A DNA stretch of 64,000 nt, taken from Acinetobacter sp. XS-4. Lineage in GTDB: Bacteria > Pseudomonadota > Gammaproteobacteria > Pseudomonadales > Moraxellaceae. The stretch covers positions 372,001-436,000 of the forward strand of contig NZ_CP094657.1 in assembly GCF_023920705.1 (NCBI RefSeq). The letters are read 5' to 3'. The notes under the pieces were generated by a model. That model was not told the origin of the DNA. It ran no database searches and was given only the letters and a program-made list of their open reading frames with translations. This document shows positions 40,378 through 49,738 of this stretch, in pieces; the stretch's first letter is position 1; every line of letters begins with the position of its first letter. Made by a program: the position numbers and the translations under genes.

Positions 40378-40503
40378 TCTTATATCCAAAATTTTAAAAT
40401 GGCATGAAGCAGTTAAAAACGTGTGCTGAATATTCAGCAGGCCTCACTATAAGTCAAATTGGAATAAGAAAAAATATTTGAATGAGGTTCAAAAAATGAA
40501 AAT

Positions 40504-40543
40504 AAAAAAGGAGATTCTTTAGGGTGGAAGCCAAAGAATCTCC
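40504..40543 (-). terminator. Intrinsic terminator of hemF
   Basis: GGAGATTCTTT (40510-40520) pairs with AAAGAATCTCC (40533-40543). On the minus strand it is followed by TTTTTTATTTT. Confidence 0.88.
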
Positions 40544-40557
40544 AAAAAGCAAAAAAA

Positions 40558-41547
<990 letters not shown>

Positions 41548-41565
41548 TCAAAACACAAAACCATA

Positions 41566-41607
41566 AAAAAAGTAAGGGATTTTTAAGAAATGTCTCAAAA
41601 ATCCCTT
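41566..41607 (-). terminator. Intrinsic terminator of ribA
   Basis: AAGGGATTTTT (41574-41584) pairs with AAAAATCCCTT (41597-41607). On the minus strand ACTTTTTTTAT follows. Confidence 0.85.
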
Positions 41608-41626
41608 GCGATTGCTTTTTTAATAT

Positions 41627-42238
41627 TTATTTTTTTAAAAAATCATCTTTTTGGTAAAGGTGATCCATACGTTCACGTTTAGTTTTTAAATATTGTTCAT
41701 TAAAAGGGTTACGTCCAACCGTTAATGGAACACGGTCAACAACATTAATTCCTTGATCTTTGAGTGCCTGAATTTTCAAAGGATTGTTGGTAATTAATTT
41801 AACTTCTTTTACTTCTAAATGATCGAGCATGATGCTACACATGTCGTAACGACGTGCATCGGCAGGTAAATTTAAAAGTAAATTAGCATCTACGGTGTCA
41901 TGACCTTGATCTTGTAAAGCATAGGCGCGAATTTTATTTGTAAGCCCAATACCACGGCCTTCTTGACGTAAATATAAAATAATGCCTTGACCTGCCTCGT
42001 TAATGAGCTTTTGAGTTGCCTGCAATTGAGGACCACAGTCGCATTTTAATGACGCAAAAGCATCACCTGTTAAACATTCTGAATGTACACGAACCAAAAC
42101 AGGGCCTGTAGGTGGATTTTCTAACCCTTTAGAAAGTGCCACATGTTCTTCACCTGATACTGGATCTTGAAACACAGAAATATTGAATTCACCAAAAGCG
42201 GTCGGGAGTTTTGATGTTGCAATGAACTCTATAGGCAC
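41627..42238 (-). CDS. ribA: GTP cyclohydrolase II
   Basis: 203 residues, the stand-alone RibA type without a fused RibB domain. The zinc ligands are C55, C66 and C68 in [24 protein letters not shown] carries the catalytic arginine region. It opens GTP to 2,5-diamino-6-ribosylamino-pyrimidinone 5'-phosphate, formate and pyrophosphate, the first step of riboflavin synthesis. It is divergent from dxs across a 303-base spacer. No FMN riboswitch was recognised ahead of it. Confidence 0.95.
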   Translation of the reverse strand: MPIEFIATSKLPTAFGEFNISVFQDPVSGEEHVALSKGLENPPTGPVLVRVHSECLTGDAFASLKCDCGPQLQATQKLINEAGQGIILYLRQEGRGIGLTNKIRAYALQDQGHDTVDANLLLNLPADARRYDMCSIMLDHLEVKEVKLITNNPLKIQALKDQGINVVDRVPLTVGRNPFNEQYLKTKRERMDHLYQKDDFLKK

Positions 42239-42374
42239 AGATTAACTCATCTTTTAACCGAAAACGGTTTAAAGTATAGCGTAATGCTGGGAGATTGGTC
42301 GAATTGTCATAATCATTTTGCACACTAAGGTTTTCTTTTTTGTATAAAGATGACGATAATAGTTGATAAATAGT

Positions 42375-42395
42375 CAGATTATTCAGGATAATCTG
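42375..42395. promoter_or_regulatory. Perfect 8-bp-arm palindrome
   Basis: CAGATTAT (42375-42382) and ATAATCTG (42388-42395) flank TCAGG. Candidate operator or 5'-UTR hairpin of ribA. Confidence 0.4.
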
Positions 42396-42457
42396 CCAAC
42401 CATACCCATGATGTATGAGAGACTGCTTTGCATGACCTCGTTCGCAAATGTGGCTGA

Positions 42458-42486
42458 TTGAAGGTGACTTCATTCGATTGTATGAT
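42458..42486 (+). promoter_or_regulatory. Sigma-70-type promoter for dxs
   Basis: TTGAAG (42458-42463) and TATGAT (42481-42486) are spaced by exactly 17 bases. Transcription would start about 50 bases before the dxs ATG. Confidence 0.55.
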
Positions 42487-42541
42487 CGACCCATTTTGAC
42501 CCAGCTTAGGATTTGCCAGGCTTATAAAGGCTTTGCCACAT

Positions 42542-44446
42542 ATGTTGTATACCGAAATTCCAACTCAACGCCCTGTTACGCCATTGTTAGATGCAATTGA
42601 TCATCCTCAACAATTACGTCAGCTCGAGCATAGCCAATTGGTTCAAGTGGCTGATGAGTTGCGTCAATATATTTTATATGCAGCAGGCCAGAGTGGTGGC
42701 CATTTCGGTGCTAATCTCGGCGTGGTTGAGCTGACGGTTGCGCTGCATTATTGCTTTAATACACCAAATGACCGATTAGTTTGGGATGTGGGACATCAGG
42801 CGTATCCGCATAAAGTCCTGACAGGCCGTCGTGAGCAAATGACGACGATTCGTTCTAAAAATGGTTTAGCAGCATTTCCAGCCAGAGAAGAATCCGTTTT
42901 TGATACATTCGGCGTAGGGCATTCATCAACAGCAATTTCAGCTGGTTTAGGAATGTCGTTAGCACGTCGCTATCAAAACGATCCATGTGAAGTCGTTTGT
43001 ATTGTTGGTGATGGTGCAATGACAGCAGGTATGGCGTTTGAAGCCATGAACGATGCTGTTGCACATGATGCTGATTTAATTGTTGTGCTGAATGACAATG
43101 ACATGTCAATTTCTTGTAGCACAGGCGGTTTTGCTAAACATTTGGCTGCAATTTGGGAAAAAGGCCATTTAGTTAACGTTAACGAAGATGGCGAAGCCTA
43201 TATCCAGCCACATCCAAAATGGACGTATAACTCCCGGTTGCATCAATCAGCAACAGATGCGGCAGATAATTTATTTAAAGCAATTGGTTTTGATTATTTT
43301 GGCCCATTCGATGGCCATGACGTAAATCAACTGGCCCAAGTATTCAATGCTCTGAAGAAGCGTAAAGGCCCACGGTTAGTCCACGTCTATACTAAAAAAG
43401 GTAAAGGTTTCACTCCAGCAGAAGCGGATCCGATTACCTATCATGCAATTAGCAAAATTAATGCGACTTCAGCAGGTAAGACACCACCTAAATATTCTGA
43501 TGTATTTGGTCAGTGGTTATGTGATGAGGCAGCACAAGATGAGCGTCTACTTGCGATCACACCAGCGATGTGTGAAGGCTCAGGTATGGTTCAGTTTGCT
43601 AAAGAATTTCCGCAGAGATTTTTTGATGTCGCGATTGCTGAACAGCATGCAGTAACACTTGCAGCAGGAATGGCTTGTGAGGGCTTAAAACCTGTTGTTG
43701 CAATCTATTCAACGTTTTTGCAACGTGGTTATGATCAGCTTATTCATGATGTCGCATTACAAAACCTTGATGTGACTTTCGGAATTGACCGTGCAGGTTT
43801 AGTTGGTGAAGATGGTCCAACTCATGCAGGTGCATATGATTATGCATACATGCGTACAGTTCCAAACATGGTCATCATGGCACCAAAAGATGAAAATGAA
43901 TGCCGTCAGATGCTTCATACAGCCTATGCCTATAATGGACCAGCTGCGGTGCGTTACCCACGTGGTGCAGGGGTGGGTGTTGAAATTCAGCAAGAGTTGA
44001 CCGCTATTGAATTAGGGAAAGCTGAAATCGTTGCTGAAATTAAATCTACTTGTGATGAACAAATTACAATTTTGGCATTTGGTAGTCGCGTTATGGTTGC
44101 CATAGAAGCTGCTGAGCAATTTGCACAAAAACATGATGTGGGTGTGCGCGTTGTAAATATGCGTTTTGTGAAACCACTTGATGAAAAAATGATTCGTGAT
44201 TTGGCTGAGCACACACATTTATTTGTCACTGTTGAAGAGCATGCCATTATGGGTGGTGCCGGAAGTGCGGTAAATGAGTTCATGGCGCAAGAACAAATTG
44301 TGAAACCTATCATTAATTTAGGCTTACCAGATTTGTTCTTACAACAGGCTTCACACGGACAAATGTTACAAGATTGTGGGTTAGATGCTAAAGGTATTTT
44401 GAGCTCAATTGAGAAAGTTTGGCTTAAGCTAAATCAGGTGGTTTAG
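42542..44446 (+). CDS. dxs: 1-deoxy-D-xylulose-5-phosphate synthase
   Basis: 634 residues from the ATG at 42542 (an in-frame TTG nine bases upstream lacks room for a ribosome site). The thiamine-diphosphate motif GDGAMTAG starts at residue 156 and closes with LNDNDMSIS near 183-191. The transketolase-type central part carries [18 protein letters not shown] and [12 protein letters not shown]. It condenses pyruvate and glyceraldehyde 3-phosphate, the first step of the MEP isoprenoid route. A hairpin follows the stop. Confidence 0.96.
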   Translation: MLYTEIPTQRPVTPLLDAIDHPQQLRQLEHSQLVQVADELRQYILYAAGQSGGHFGANLGVVELTVALHYCFNTPNDRLVWDVGHQAYPHKVLTGRREQMTTIRSKNGLAAFPAREESVFDTFGVGHSSTAISAGLGMSLARRYQNDPCEVVCIVGDGAMTAGMAFEAMNDAVAHDADLIVVLNDNDMSISCSTGGFAKHLAAIWEKGHLVNVNEDGEAYIQPHPKWTYNSRLHQSATDAADNLFKAIGFDYFGPFDGHDVNQLAQVFNALKKRKGPRLVHVYTKKGKGFTPAEADPITYHAISKINATSAGKTPPKYSDVFGQWLCDEAAQDERLLAITPAMCEGSGMVQFAKEFPQRFFDVAIAEQHAVTLAAGMACEGLKPVVAIYSTFLQRGYDQLIHDVALQNLDVTFGIDRAGLVGEDGPTHAGAYDYAYMRTVPNMVIMAPKDENECRQMLHTAYAYNGPAAVRYPRGAGVGVEIQQELTAIELGKAEIVAEIKSTCDEQITILAFGSRVMVAIEAAEQFAQKHDVGVRVVNMRFVKPLDEKMIRDLAEHTHLFVTVEEHAIMGGAGSAVNEFMAQEQIVKPIINLGLPDLFLQQASHGQMLQDCGLDAKGILSSIEKVWLKLNQVV

Positions 44447-44480
44447 ACTTCCAATAAAATTTTTGAAACATTTTCCCCCT

Positions 44481-44518
44481 AAAAGCGCATATATTTGCTA
44501 AAATATCTGCGCTTTTAT
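44481..44518 (+). terminator. Probable terminator between dxs and suhB
   Basis: AAAAGCGCATATAT (from 44481) pairs with ATATCTGCGCTTTT (to 44516) with one mismatch. The following T-run is weak, so some read-through into suhB is possible. Confidence 0.55.
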
Positions 44519-44564
44519 GCATTATTCTTTGTCAAAATCTTCAAATTTGTCTAGTGGGTGTTCA

Positions 44565-45395
44565 ATGGAACCTATGGTGGTTATGGCTGCGCGTGCGGCT
44601 CAAACAGTTGGTCAAGAGCTTTTAAAAGCGCATCAAAATCGTCATAAACTCGATTTGCAAGTTGAAGAGAAAGGCATTGATGGCCCAGTAACACGTGTAG
44701 ATCGTTATTTAGAACAGTTAGCGATTGATACGTTGCGTAAAAGTTATAAAAACCATAGCTTCTTAGGTGAAGAGTTTGGTTTACAAGAAGGCAAAGGCCA
44801 TGATGCAGAGTGGTGCTGGGTAATTGACCCGCTTGATGGCACACAAAACTTTATTAATGGTTTCCCTCATTTCTGTATTTCAATTGCAGTTCAGCATAAA
44901 GGTGTTACTCAACACGGCGTAATCTACGATCCAGTACGTGATGAGTTATTCTCTGCTAGCCGTGGTCGCGGTGCAGTTATGAATCAACGCCGTATTCGTG
45001 TAAATGTAAAAGATAGTTTAGAAAATACATTCTTAGCAGTAGGCCATCCTTACCGTGCTAAACGTGCTGGCGAAATCGTATCTTATGCAGAGCAGCATTT
45101 CGCATCATTATTAGCTGTTACTGAAGCTGGTGCACAAATCCGTCGTGGTGGTTCAGCTGCTCTAGATTTAGCATATGTTGCTGCAGGTCGTTTTGATGGT
45201 TTCTTTGAGCTTGGTTTAAAGCCATGGGATATTGCTGCCGGTGAACTTATTCTTAAAGAAGCGGGCGGTGTAGTTGTTGACGCGCGTGGCGGTAATAACT
45301 CATTTGAAAATGGTCAAGTACTCGCATGTTCGCTTAAACTGTTAAAACCTTTAATGCAAACTGTTGTTCCTGCTTGGGATAAAGCTGCAAAATAA
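44565..45395 (+). CDS. suhB: Inositol-1-monophosphatase family protein (SuhB)
   Basis: 276 residues from the ATG at 44565; MEPMVVMAARAAQ matches the usual start, and the upstream frame lies in the terminator hairpin. Metal-binding residues are seen in FLGEEFG (E69/E70), VIDPLDGTQNFI (D88, D91) and KPWDIAAGELIL. SuhB hydrolyses inositol phosphates, and in E. coli it also joins rRNA transcription antitermination complexes. Either role is possible. It ends at a strong terminator before the helicase leader. Confidence 0.92.
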   Translation: MEPMVVMAARAAQTVGQELLKAHQNRHKLDLQVEEKGIDGPVTRVDRYLEQLAIDTLRKSYKNHSFLGEEFGLQEGKGHDAEWCWVIDPLDGTQNFINGFPHFCISIAVQHKGVTQHGVIYDPVRDELFSASRGRGAVMNQRRIRVNVKDSLENTFLAVGHPYRAKRAGEIVSYAEQHFASLLAVTEAGAQIRRGGSAALDLAYVAAGRFDGFFELGLKPWDIAAGELILKEAGGVVVDARGGNNSFENGQVLACSLKLLKPLMQTVVPAWDKAAK

Positions 45396-45410
45396 TTTAG
45401 CTTATTCTAA

Positions 45411-45446
45411 ATAAAACCCTCTTTAATCAGAGGGTTTTATGTTTTT
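45411..45446 (+). terminator. Intrinsic terminator of suhB
   Basis: ATAAAACCCTCT (45411-45422) pairs with AGAGGGTTTTAT (45429-45440), followed by GTTTTT. Confidence 0.88.
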
Positions 45447-45501
45447 AGTGAAGAGTAAATTAAATTAATTCAAGAAAGATGCATAAAGTTGATTAAAACA
45501 G

Positions 45502-45529
45502 GTGACTTTTAAATTATTTCTGCTATAAT
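45502..45529 (+). promoter_or_regulatory. Sigma-70-type promoter of the helicase
   Basis: GTGACT (45502-45507) and a perfect TATAAT (45524-45529), spaced 16 bases. The start point would be near 45536, giving a leader of about 267 nt. Confidence 0.6.
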
Positions 45530-45535
45530 CCGCCA

Positions 45536-45802
45536 ACGCACTTAAATTTCCGTTCATTACCTGAACATTCTGTTCTATTCATTGTAAGCGCACGCTGTCC
45601 ATAGAGAGGACCATTACTTGCGCCCCAATCGCTCAGCGATTCTTCAGGTTCGGCCGTAATCAAGCGTGCGTTTAGTCCACATCGTCGTTACTCGGATTGC
45701 TGCTGAAAAAACGTTTCAGCTAACTTTGCTTTGCCGCTTTTTGCCGATGTCTATTTTTTTGTATTTATTAAAAATGGAGCACCCACAAGGGTGAAACTCT
45801 CT
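45536..45802 (+). promoter_or_regulatory. Long structured 5' leader of the DEAD-box helicase
   Basis: No gene is supported between the promoter and the helicase ATG at 45803. Pairings visible by eye: an outer stem AGCGCACGCT (45587-45596) with AGCGTGCGTT (45663-45672); inside it GTCC/GGAC (45597-45600 with 45608-45611); ATTAC/GTAAT (45613-45617 with 45656-45660) extended by GCC/GGC (45622-45624 with 45652-45654); and AATCGC-TCA-GCGATT (45627-45641). This is a branched fold. Long leaders control cold-shock RNA helicases in other bacteria; a similar role here is inference. Confidence 0.55.
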
Positions 45803-47737
45803 ATGAGCAAAACTTTTGCCGAATTTTCTTTGCATGAAACCTTACAACAAGCGCTTGAAGGTTTAGGTTTTACTGCCCCGACTCCTGTGCAAGAACAAGC
45901 AATTCCTGCTGCTTTAGAAGGTAAAGACCTTCTCGTATCAAGCCAAACTGGCTCTGGTAAAACTGCTGCATTCTTACTCCCAACATTAAATGCTTTAGCT
46001 GGTCAAGAGACTGTTGTACCGTTCAAAGACCGTATGAAAGCAGTAACTCAACCGAATATCTTGGTAATTTCACCAACTCGTGAATTGGCTCAGCAAGTAA
46101 GTCAAGATGCAATTGCATTTGTACGTCACATGAAAGGTGTTCGTATTGCTGCCATTATGGGCGGTATGCCATTTGCAAAACAAATTCAACAATTAAAAGG
46201 CGCGCAAGTTGTTGTTGCAACACCTGGTCGTTTACTTGACTTGGTAAATCGTCGTCAAATTAAATTAGATCAAGTAGATGCTTTAATCGTTGATGAAGCT
46301 GACCGTATGCTTGACCTAGGTTTCTCTGAAGACTTAGAAGCAATTAGCGAATTAGCGGCTAACCGTAAACAAACATTAATGTTCTCTGCAACATTTGCTG
46401 ATCGTATCATTCGTCTTGCATCATGCATGATGAAGGATCCTATGCGTATCGCAATTGAAACAGGTCATTCAACCAATACAGATATTACGCAAACATTGCA
46501 TTGGACTGATGGCTTTGAACATAAGAAAAAATTACTTACCCATTGGTTAAGTGATGAAAACTTAGATCAAGCTGTTGTTTTTGCTAGCACGCAAGAAGAT
46601 ACAGATATGTTGGCAGAAGAACTTGCTGAAGCAGGTCACTCTGTTGTTGCACTTCACGGTGCAATGCCACAAACAGTTCGTAACCGTCGTTTACGTAGTA
46701 TTCGTGAAGGTCGCGCAAAAATCTTAGTTGCAACTGACGTTGCTGCTCGTGGTCTTGACGTTCCCACTATTTCTCACGTAATTAACTTCGGTCTTCCGAT
46801 GAAGCATGAAGATTATGTACACCGTATTGGTCGTACAGGTCGTGCTGGTCGTACTGGTCAAGCAATTACTTTAGCGACTTATCGTGAACGCGGTAAGATT
46901 CGTGCACTTGAAGAATATTTAGAAGCTCGTTTAAGTGTTTCTGAAATTGAAGGCTTAGAGCCATCTCCACCTCCTGCTCGTTCAGGTCGTGATGGCGGCG
47001 GTCGTGGTCGTGGTGGTAATGGCGGTAGCCGTGATGGTCGTCGTAGTGGCGGCGGTTTCGGTGGCGGTCGTCGTTTTGAAGGCGAAAGCAACTTCAAGCG
47101 CCGTGAAGGTGGTCGTGATGACCGTCCACGTCGTAGCTTCGATGATAAACCACGTGGTGAGCGTCCAGCATTTGGTGGTGAAGATCGTCCACGTCGCGAG
47201 TTCAATGCAGACCGCCCACGTCGTGAAGGTGGTTTTGAAGATCGTCCACGTCGTGAGTTCGGTTCAGATCGTCCACGTCGCGAAGGTGGTTTCAATGATA
47301 AACCGCGTTTTGACTCGAATGATGACAACCGTGGTAATCGCGTAGATTATAAACCACGTCGCGAAAGTGGTTTTGGTGACCGTCCAAAACGTAGCTTCGG
47401 TGGTGAAGATCGTCCGCGTCGTAGTTTTGATGACAAGCCACGTGGCGAGCGTCCAGCGTTTGGTGGTGAAGATCGTCCACGTCGTAGTTTTGATGACAAA
47501 CCACGTGGTGAACGTCCAGCGTTCGGTGGTGAAGATCGTCCGCGTCGCGAGTTCAACTCAGATCGTCCACGTCGTGAAGGTGGTTTCAGCGATAAGCCAC
47601 GTCGTAGCTTCGATGATAAACCACGTGGTGAACGTCCAGCGTTTGGTGAAGATCGTCCAAAACGTAGCTTTGGTGGTGAAGATCGTCCGCGTCGTAGTTT
47701 TGATGACAAGCCGCCGCGTCGTAAATTCGACCGCTAA
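45803..47737 (+). CDS. DEAD-box ATP-dependent RNA helicase with RGG-like repetitive tail
   Basis: 644 residues from the ATG at 45803 (MSKTFAEFSLH); the longer frame lies in the leader. Helicase motifs in order: Q motif FTAPTPVQEQAIP, SSQTGSGKTAA (I), PTRELAQQ (Ia), TPGRLLDL (Ib), VDEADRMLDLGF (II), FSATF (III), ATDVAARGLDVP (V), HRIGRTGRAGR (VI). From about residue 390 the tail is disordered, rich in R, G, D, P and F, and built of repeats like EDRPRRSFDDKPRGERPAFGG-type units. Such tails bind RNA and can drive condensation. Candidates are RhlE/DeaD-like roles in ribosome assembly or RNA decay; which one is unclear. Confidence 0.92.
   Translation: MSKTFAEFSLHETLQQALEGLGFTAPTPVQEQAIPAALEGKDLLVSSQTGSGKTAAFLLPTLNALAGQETVVPFKDRMKAVTQPNILVISPTRELAQQVSQDAIAFVRHMKGVRIAAIMGGMPFAKQIQQLKGAQVVVATPGRLLDLVNRRQIKLDQVDALIVDEADRMLDLGFSEDLEAISELAANRKQTLMFSATFADRIIRLASCMMKDPMRIAIETGHSTNTDITQTLHWTDGFEHKKKLLTHWLSDENLDQAVVFASTQEDTDMLAEELAEAGHSVVALHGAMPQTVRNRRLRSIREGRAKILVATDVAARGLDVPTISHVINFGLPMKHEDYVHRIGRTGRAGRTGQAITLATYRERGKIRALEEYLEARLSVSEIEGLEPSPPPARSGRDGGGRGRGGNGGSRDGRRSGGGFGGGRRFEGESNFKRREGGRDDRPRRSFDDKPRGERPAFGGEDRPRREFNADRPRREGGFEDRPRREFGSDRPRREGGFNDKPRFDSNDDNRGNRVDYKPRRESGFGDRPKRSFGGEDRPRRSFDDKPRGERPAFGGEDRPRRSFDDKPRGERPAFGGEDRPRREFNSDRPRREGGFSDKPRRSFDDKPRGERPAFGEDRPKRSFGGEDRPRRSFDDKPPRRKFDR
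47405..47530 (+). repeat. Perfect-phase tandem 63-bp coding repeat
   Basis: Units 47405-47467 and 47468-47530 encode the same 21 residues, starting EDRPRRSFDDKPRG and ending ERPAFGG. Related copies lie at about 47116-47178 and after 47590. The DNA copies differ at third positions only, so the repeats are under protein-level selection but still prone to recombination. Confidence 0.85.
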
Positions 47738-47749
47738 TCAATATTTAGT

Positions 47750-47787
47750 TTAAAAAAAGGCCAGTAAAAATACTGGCCTTTTTTATT
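47750..47787 (+). terminator. Intrinsic terminator of the helicase gene
   Basis: AAAAAGGCCAGTA pairs with TACTGGCCTTTTT around an AAAA loop, followed by further T residues. Confidence 0.92.
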
Positions 47788-47843
47788 TTTCAGTTTTGTT
47801 ATAAACTAACAAAATGTGAATTGGTTCAATTTTTTATTAAATA

Positions 47844-48053
47844 ATGCGTAAAAGTAAGCGAAAAGAGACTGTAATGGCACAATTGAGGAACCTGTTGGTT
47901 CAGCATGGATTGCCTTATCTTTTTATTGCACTCGTTTTGTGTAATGGTGTTTACTTCGCCTACGCTTTTATAAATGGAAGTTCTGTTGAGCAATTCCAAG
48001 CTTCTGAATTGACCTCTTTTTACGAGCATACTTCTTCGACTTCTATTAAGTAA
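47844..48053 (+). CDS. Small single-span membrane protein
   Basis: 69 residues (or 59 from the internal ATG at 47874). A basic head is followed by one hydrophobic helix (LPYLFIALVLCNGVYFAYAF) and a short polar tail. Ribosome sites are weak at both starts (GAGA before 47874). The frame ends just before the mla promoter. It looks protein-like in hydropathy, but no relative is recognised; it might be a small accessory membrane protein or a chance frame. Confidence 0.45.
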   Translation: MRKSKRKETVMAQLRNLLVQHGLPYLFIALVLCNGVYFAYAFINGSSVEQFQASELTSFYEHTSSTSIK

Positions 48054-48100
48054 GTTAGATTTGCTTTTGTCAAAATTACAACAAGTTTGCTAATTTTCAG

Positions 48101-48109
48101 TGTTATAGT
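48101..48109 (+). promoter_or_regulatory. Extended -10 promoter candidate for mlaFEDCB
   Basis: TG-T-TATAGT at 48101-48109, about 35 bases before the mlaF ATG. No good -35 element at the right distance. Confidence 0.4.
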
Positions 48110-48143
48110 ATGCGTGCATAAAAGTGCAGGAACGATTGCCATT

Positions 48144-48962
48144 ATGAATAATAAAACTCCTCTCTCGACTCAACCGCTTATTGAAGTGAAGAACTTGAGT
48201 TTTAATCGAGGGGAACGCGTCATTTATGACAATATTAGTTTAAATATACGTCGAGGCCAGATTACGGCCATTATGGGACCTTCTGGTACAGGTAAAACAA
48301 CTTTATTACGTCTGATTGGTGGACAGTTAGTTCCAGATCAGGGGGAAGTTTTACTCGACGCTAAAGATATTGCCAAAATGTCTCGTCAGGAACTTTTTTC
48401 CGCTCGTGCACGTATGGGAATGTTATTTCAGAGTGGAGCTCTATTTACGGATATGTCCGTTTATGAAAATGTGGCGTTTCCAATCCGAGCGCACACAAAG
48501 CTTCCTGAAAATCTCATTGCTGAACTCGTTGCATTAAAACTTGAGTCGGTGGGTTTGCGTGGTTCTGAACAATTAATGCCGACAGAACTTTCAGGTGGTA
48601 TGAATCGTCGTGTGGCATTGGCTCGCGCGATAGCACTTGATCCCGATTTAATCATGTACGATGAACCTTTTGCTGGTCAAGACCCAATTGTGAAAGGCGT
48701 TTTGACACGTTTAATTCGTTCCCTACGTGAAGCGTTAGATTTAACAACAATTATTGTTTCGCATGATGTTGCAGAAACATTATCGATTGCTGACTACATC
48801 TATGTGGTAGCTGAAGGAAAAATTCAGGGAGAGGGTACACCTGAAGAGTTGCAAAAACATGCTTCTCCATTTGTGCACCAATTCTTAACAGGTTCGGAAG
48901 AAGGACCCGTTGAATACCAGTTTAGTCATCAAGCTTATTTAAATAACGAGGTTCGTCCATGA
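48144..48962 (+). CDS. mlaF: Phospholipid transport ABC ATPase
   Basis: 272 residues from the ATG at 48144; the longer frame covers the promoter. ABC motifs: Walker A GPSGTGKTT, signature LSGGMNRRVALARAI, Walker B LIMYDEPFAGQDP with following switch histidine in VSHDVAE. MlaF powers the MlaFEDB complex of the inner membrane that moves phospholipid between the inner membrane and MlaC. Its stop overlaps the mlaE start (ATGA). Confidence 0.94.
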   Translation: MNNKTPLSTQPLIEVKNLSFNRGERVIYDNISLNIRRGQITAIMGPSGTGKTTLLRLIGGQLVPDQGEVLLDAKDIAKMSRQELFSARARMGMLFQSGALFTDMSVYENVAFPIRAHTKLPENLIAELVALKLESVGLRGSEQLMPTELSGGMNRRVALARAIALDPDLIMYDEPFAGQDPIVKGVLTRLIRSLREALDLTTIIVSHDVAETLSIADYIYVVAEGKIQGEGTPEELQKHASPFVHQFLTGSEEGPVEYQFSHQAYLNNEVRP

Positions 48963-49738
48963 ATACGATTGCCTGGTTAGGTAGACTCGTTATTGAGCGG
49001 ATTCGAGGCATTGGTGCAGCGGCACATATGCTCTTGCAGATTATTTTTTCATTTCCTACCAAGGGTGGTTTTGGTCGTTTTGGTTACCAAATGCACCGCG
49101 TAGGTGTGATGTCCTTACTTATTATTACCGTTTCTGGTTTGTTTATTGGCGCAGTTCTTGGCTTGCAGATGTATAGCATTTTGGTCACTTTTGGTGCTGA
49201 GTCGATGTTGGGTACAGCGATTTCGTTAACCCTACTCCGTGAGCTTGCTTCTGTAGTTGCTGCATTGCTATTTGCAGGACGAGCAGGTTCTGCATTGACT
49301 GCCGAAATTGGTTCAATGAAGCAAAGCGAACAGCTTGCCAGTATGGAAATGATAGGTGTTGACCCTTTAAAGCAAATCGTATCACCACGTCTTTGGGCAG
49401 GTATTGTCAGTTTGCCAATGTTAACTGTGATATTTGCAGCCATTGGTATTATTGGTGGCAAGATGGTCGGTGTTGACTTTTTAGGTGCTGATGAAGGCTC
49501 CTTCTGGAGTGGTATGCAAAATACTGTGCGTTTCGGGCATGACATTATCAATGGCACGATTATTAAAAGTATTGTTTTTGCTTTGATTTGTACATGGGTC
49601 GCTGTTTATCAAGGCTATGCCTGTGATCCGACACCAGAAGGCATTGCAACGGCAATGACCCGGACGGTTGTGTATTCTTCATTATGTGTTTTAGGTTTTG
49701 ATTTCGTGTTGACTGCGGTCATGTTCGGAGGGATTTAA
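48959..49738 (+). CDS. mlaE: Phospholipid transport permease
   Basis: 259 residues, five or six membrane helices. The family stretch GALTAEIGSMKQSEQLASMEMIGVDP (shortened: AEIGSMKQSEQ and MEMIGVDPL) identifies MlaE/YrbE permeases. It forms the transmembrane core with MlaD on its periplasmic face. It overlaps mlaF by four bases and mlaD by one base, so translation is coupled. Confidence 0.95.
   Translation: MNTIAWLGRLVIERIRGIGAAAHMLLQIIFSFPTKGGFGRFGYQMHRVGVMSLLIITVSGLFIGAVLGLQMYSILVTFGAESMLGTAISLTLLRELASVVAALLFAGRAGSALTAEIGSMKQSEQLASMEMIGVDPLKQIVSPRLWAGIVSLPMLTVIFAAIGIIGGKMVGVDFLGADEGSFWSGMQNTVRFGHDIINGTIIKSIVFALICTWVAVYQGYACDPTPEGIATAMTRTVVYSSLCVLGFDFVLTAVMFGGI

Larger units (their letters stand above)
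42239..42541. promoter_or_regulatory. Divergent ribA-dxs control region
   Basis: 303 bases. It contains the dyad TTTAACCG-AAAA-CGGTTTAAA (about 42253-42273), the perfect palindrome at 42375-42395, and a good dxs promoter at 42458-42486. A minus-strand open frame crossing this region is not supported as a gene. Confidence 0.5.

Noticed and set aside
42189-42494. Minus-strand frame overlapping the ribA start and the ribA-dxs spacer
   Set aside because: Overlaps a conserved gene start and control dyads; composition not protein-like.
42239-42541. FMN riboswitch ahead of ribA
   Set aside because: The conserved RFN-element segments were not seen; only simple dyads.
45731-45802. N-terminal extension of the helicase
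   Set aside because: Residues are untypical and lie in the leader; the ATG at 45803 matches the family start.
46879-47709. Arginine/serine/proline-rich open frames on the minus strand opposite the helicase tail
   Set aside because: They are mirror images of the repetitive R/G/D codons; no ribosome site or independent support.
46989-47753. Valine-rich plus-strand frames overlapping the helicase tail
   Set aside because: Out-of-frame reading of CGT/GGT-rich repeats; not protein-like.
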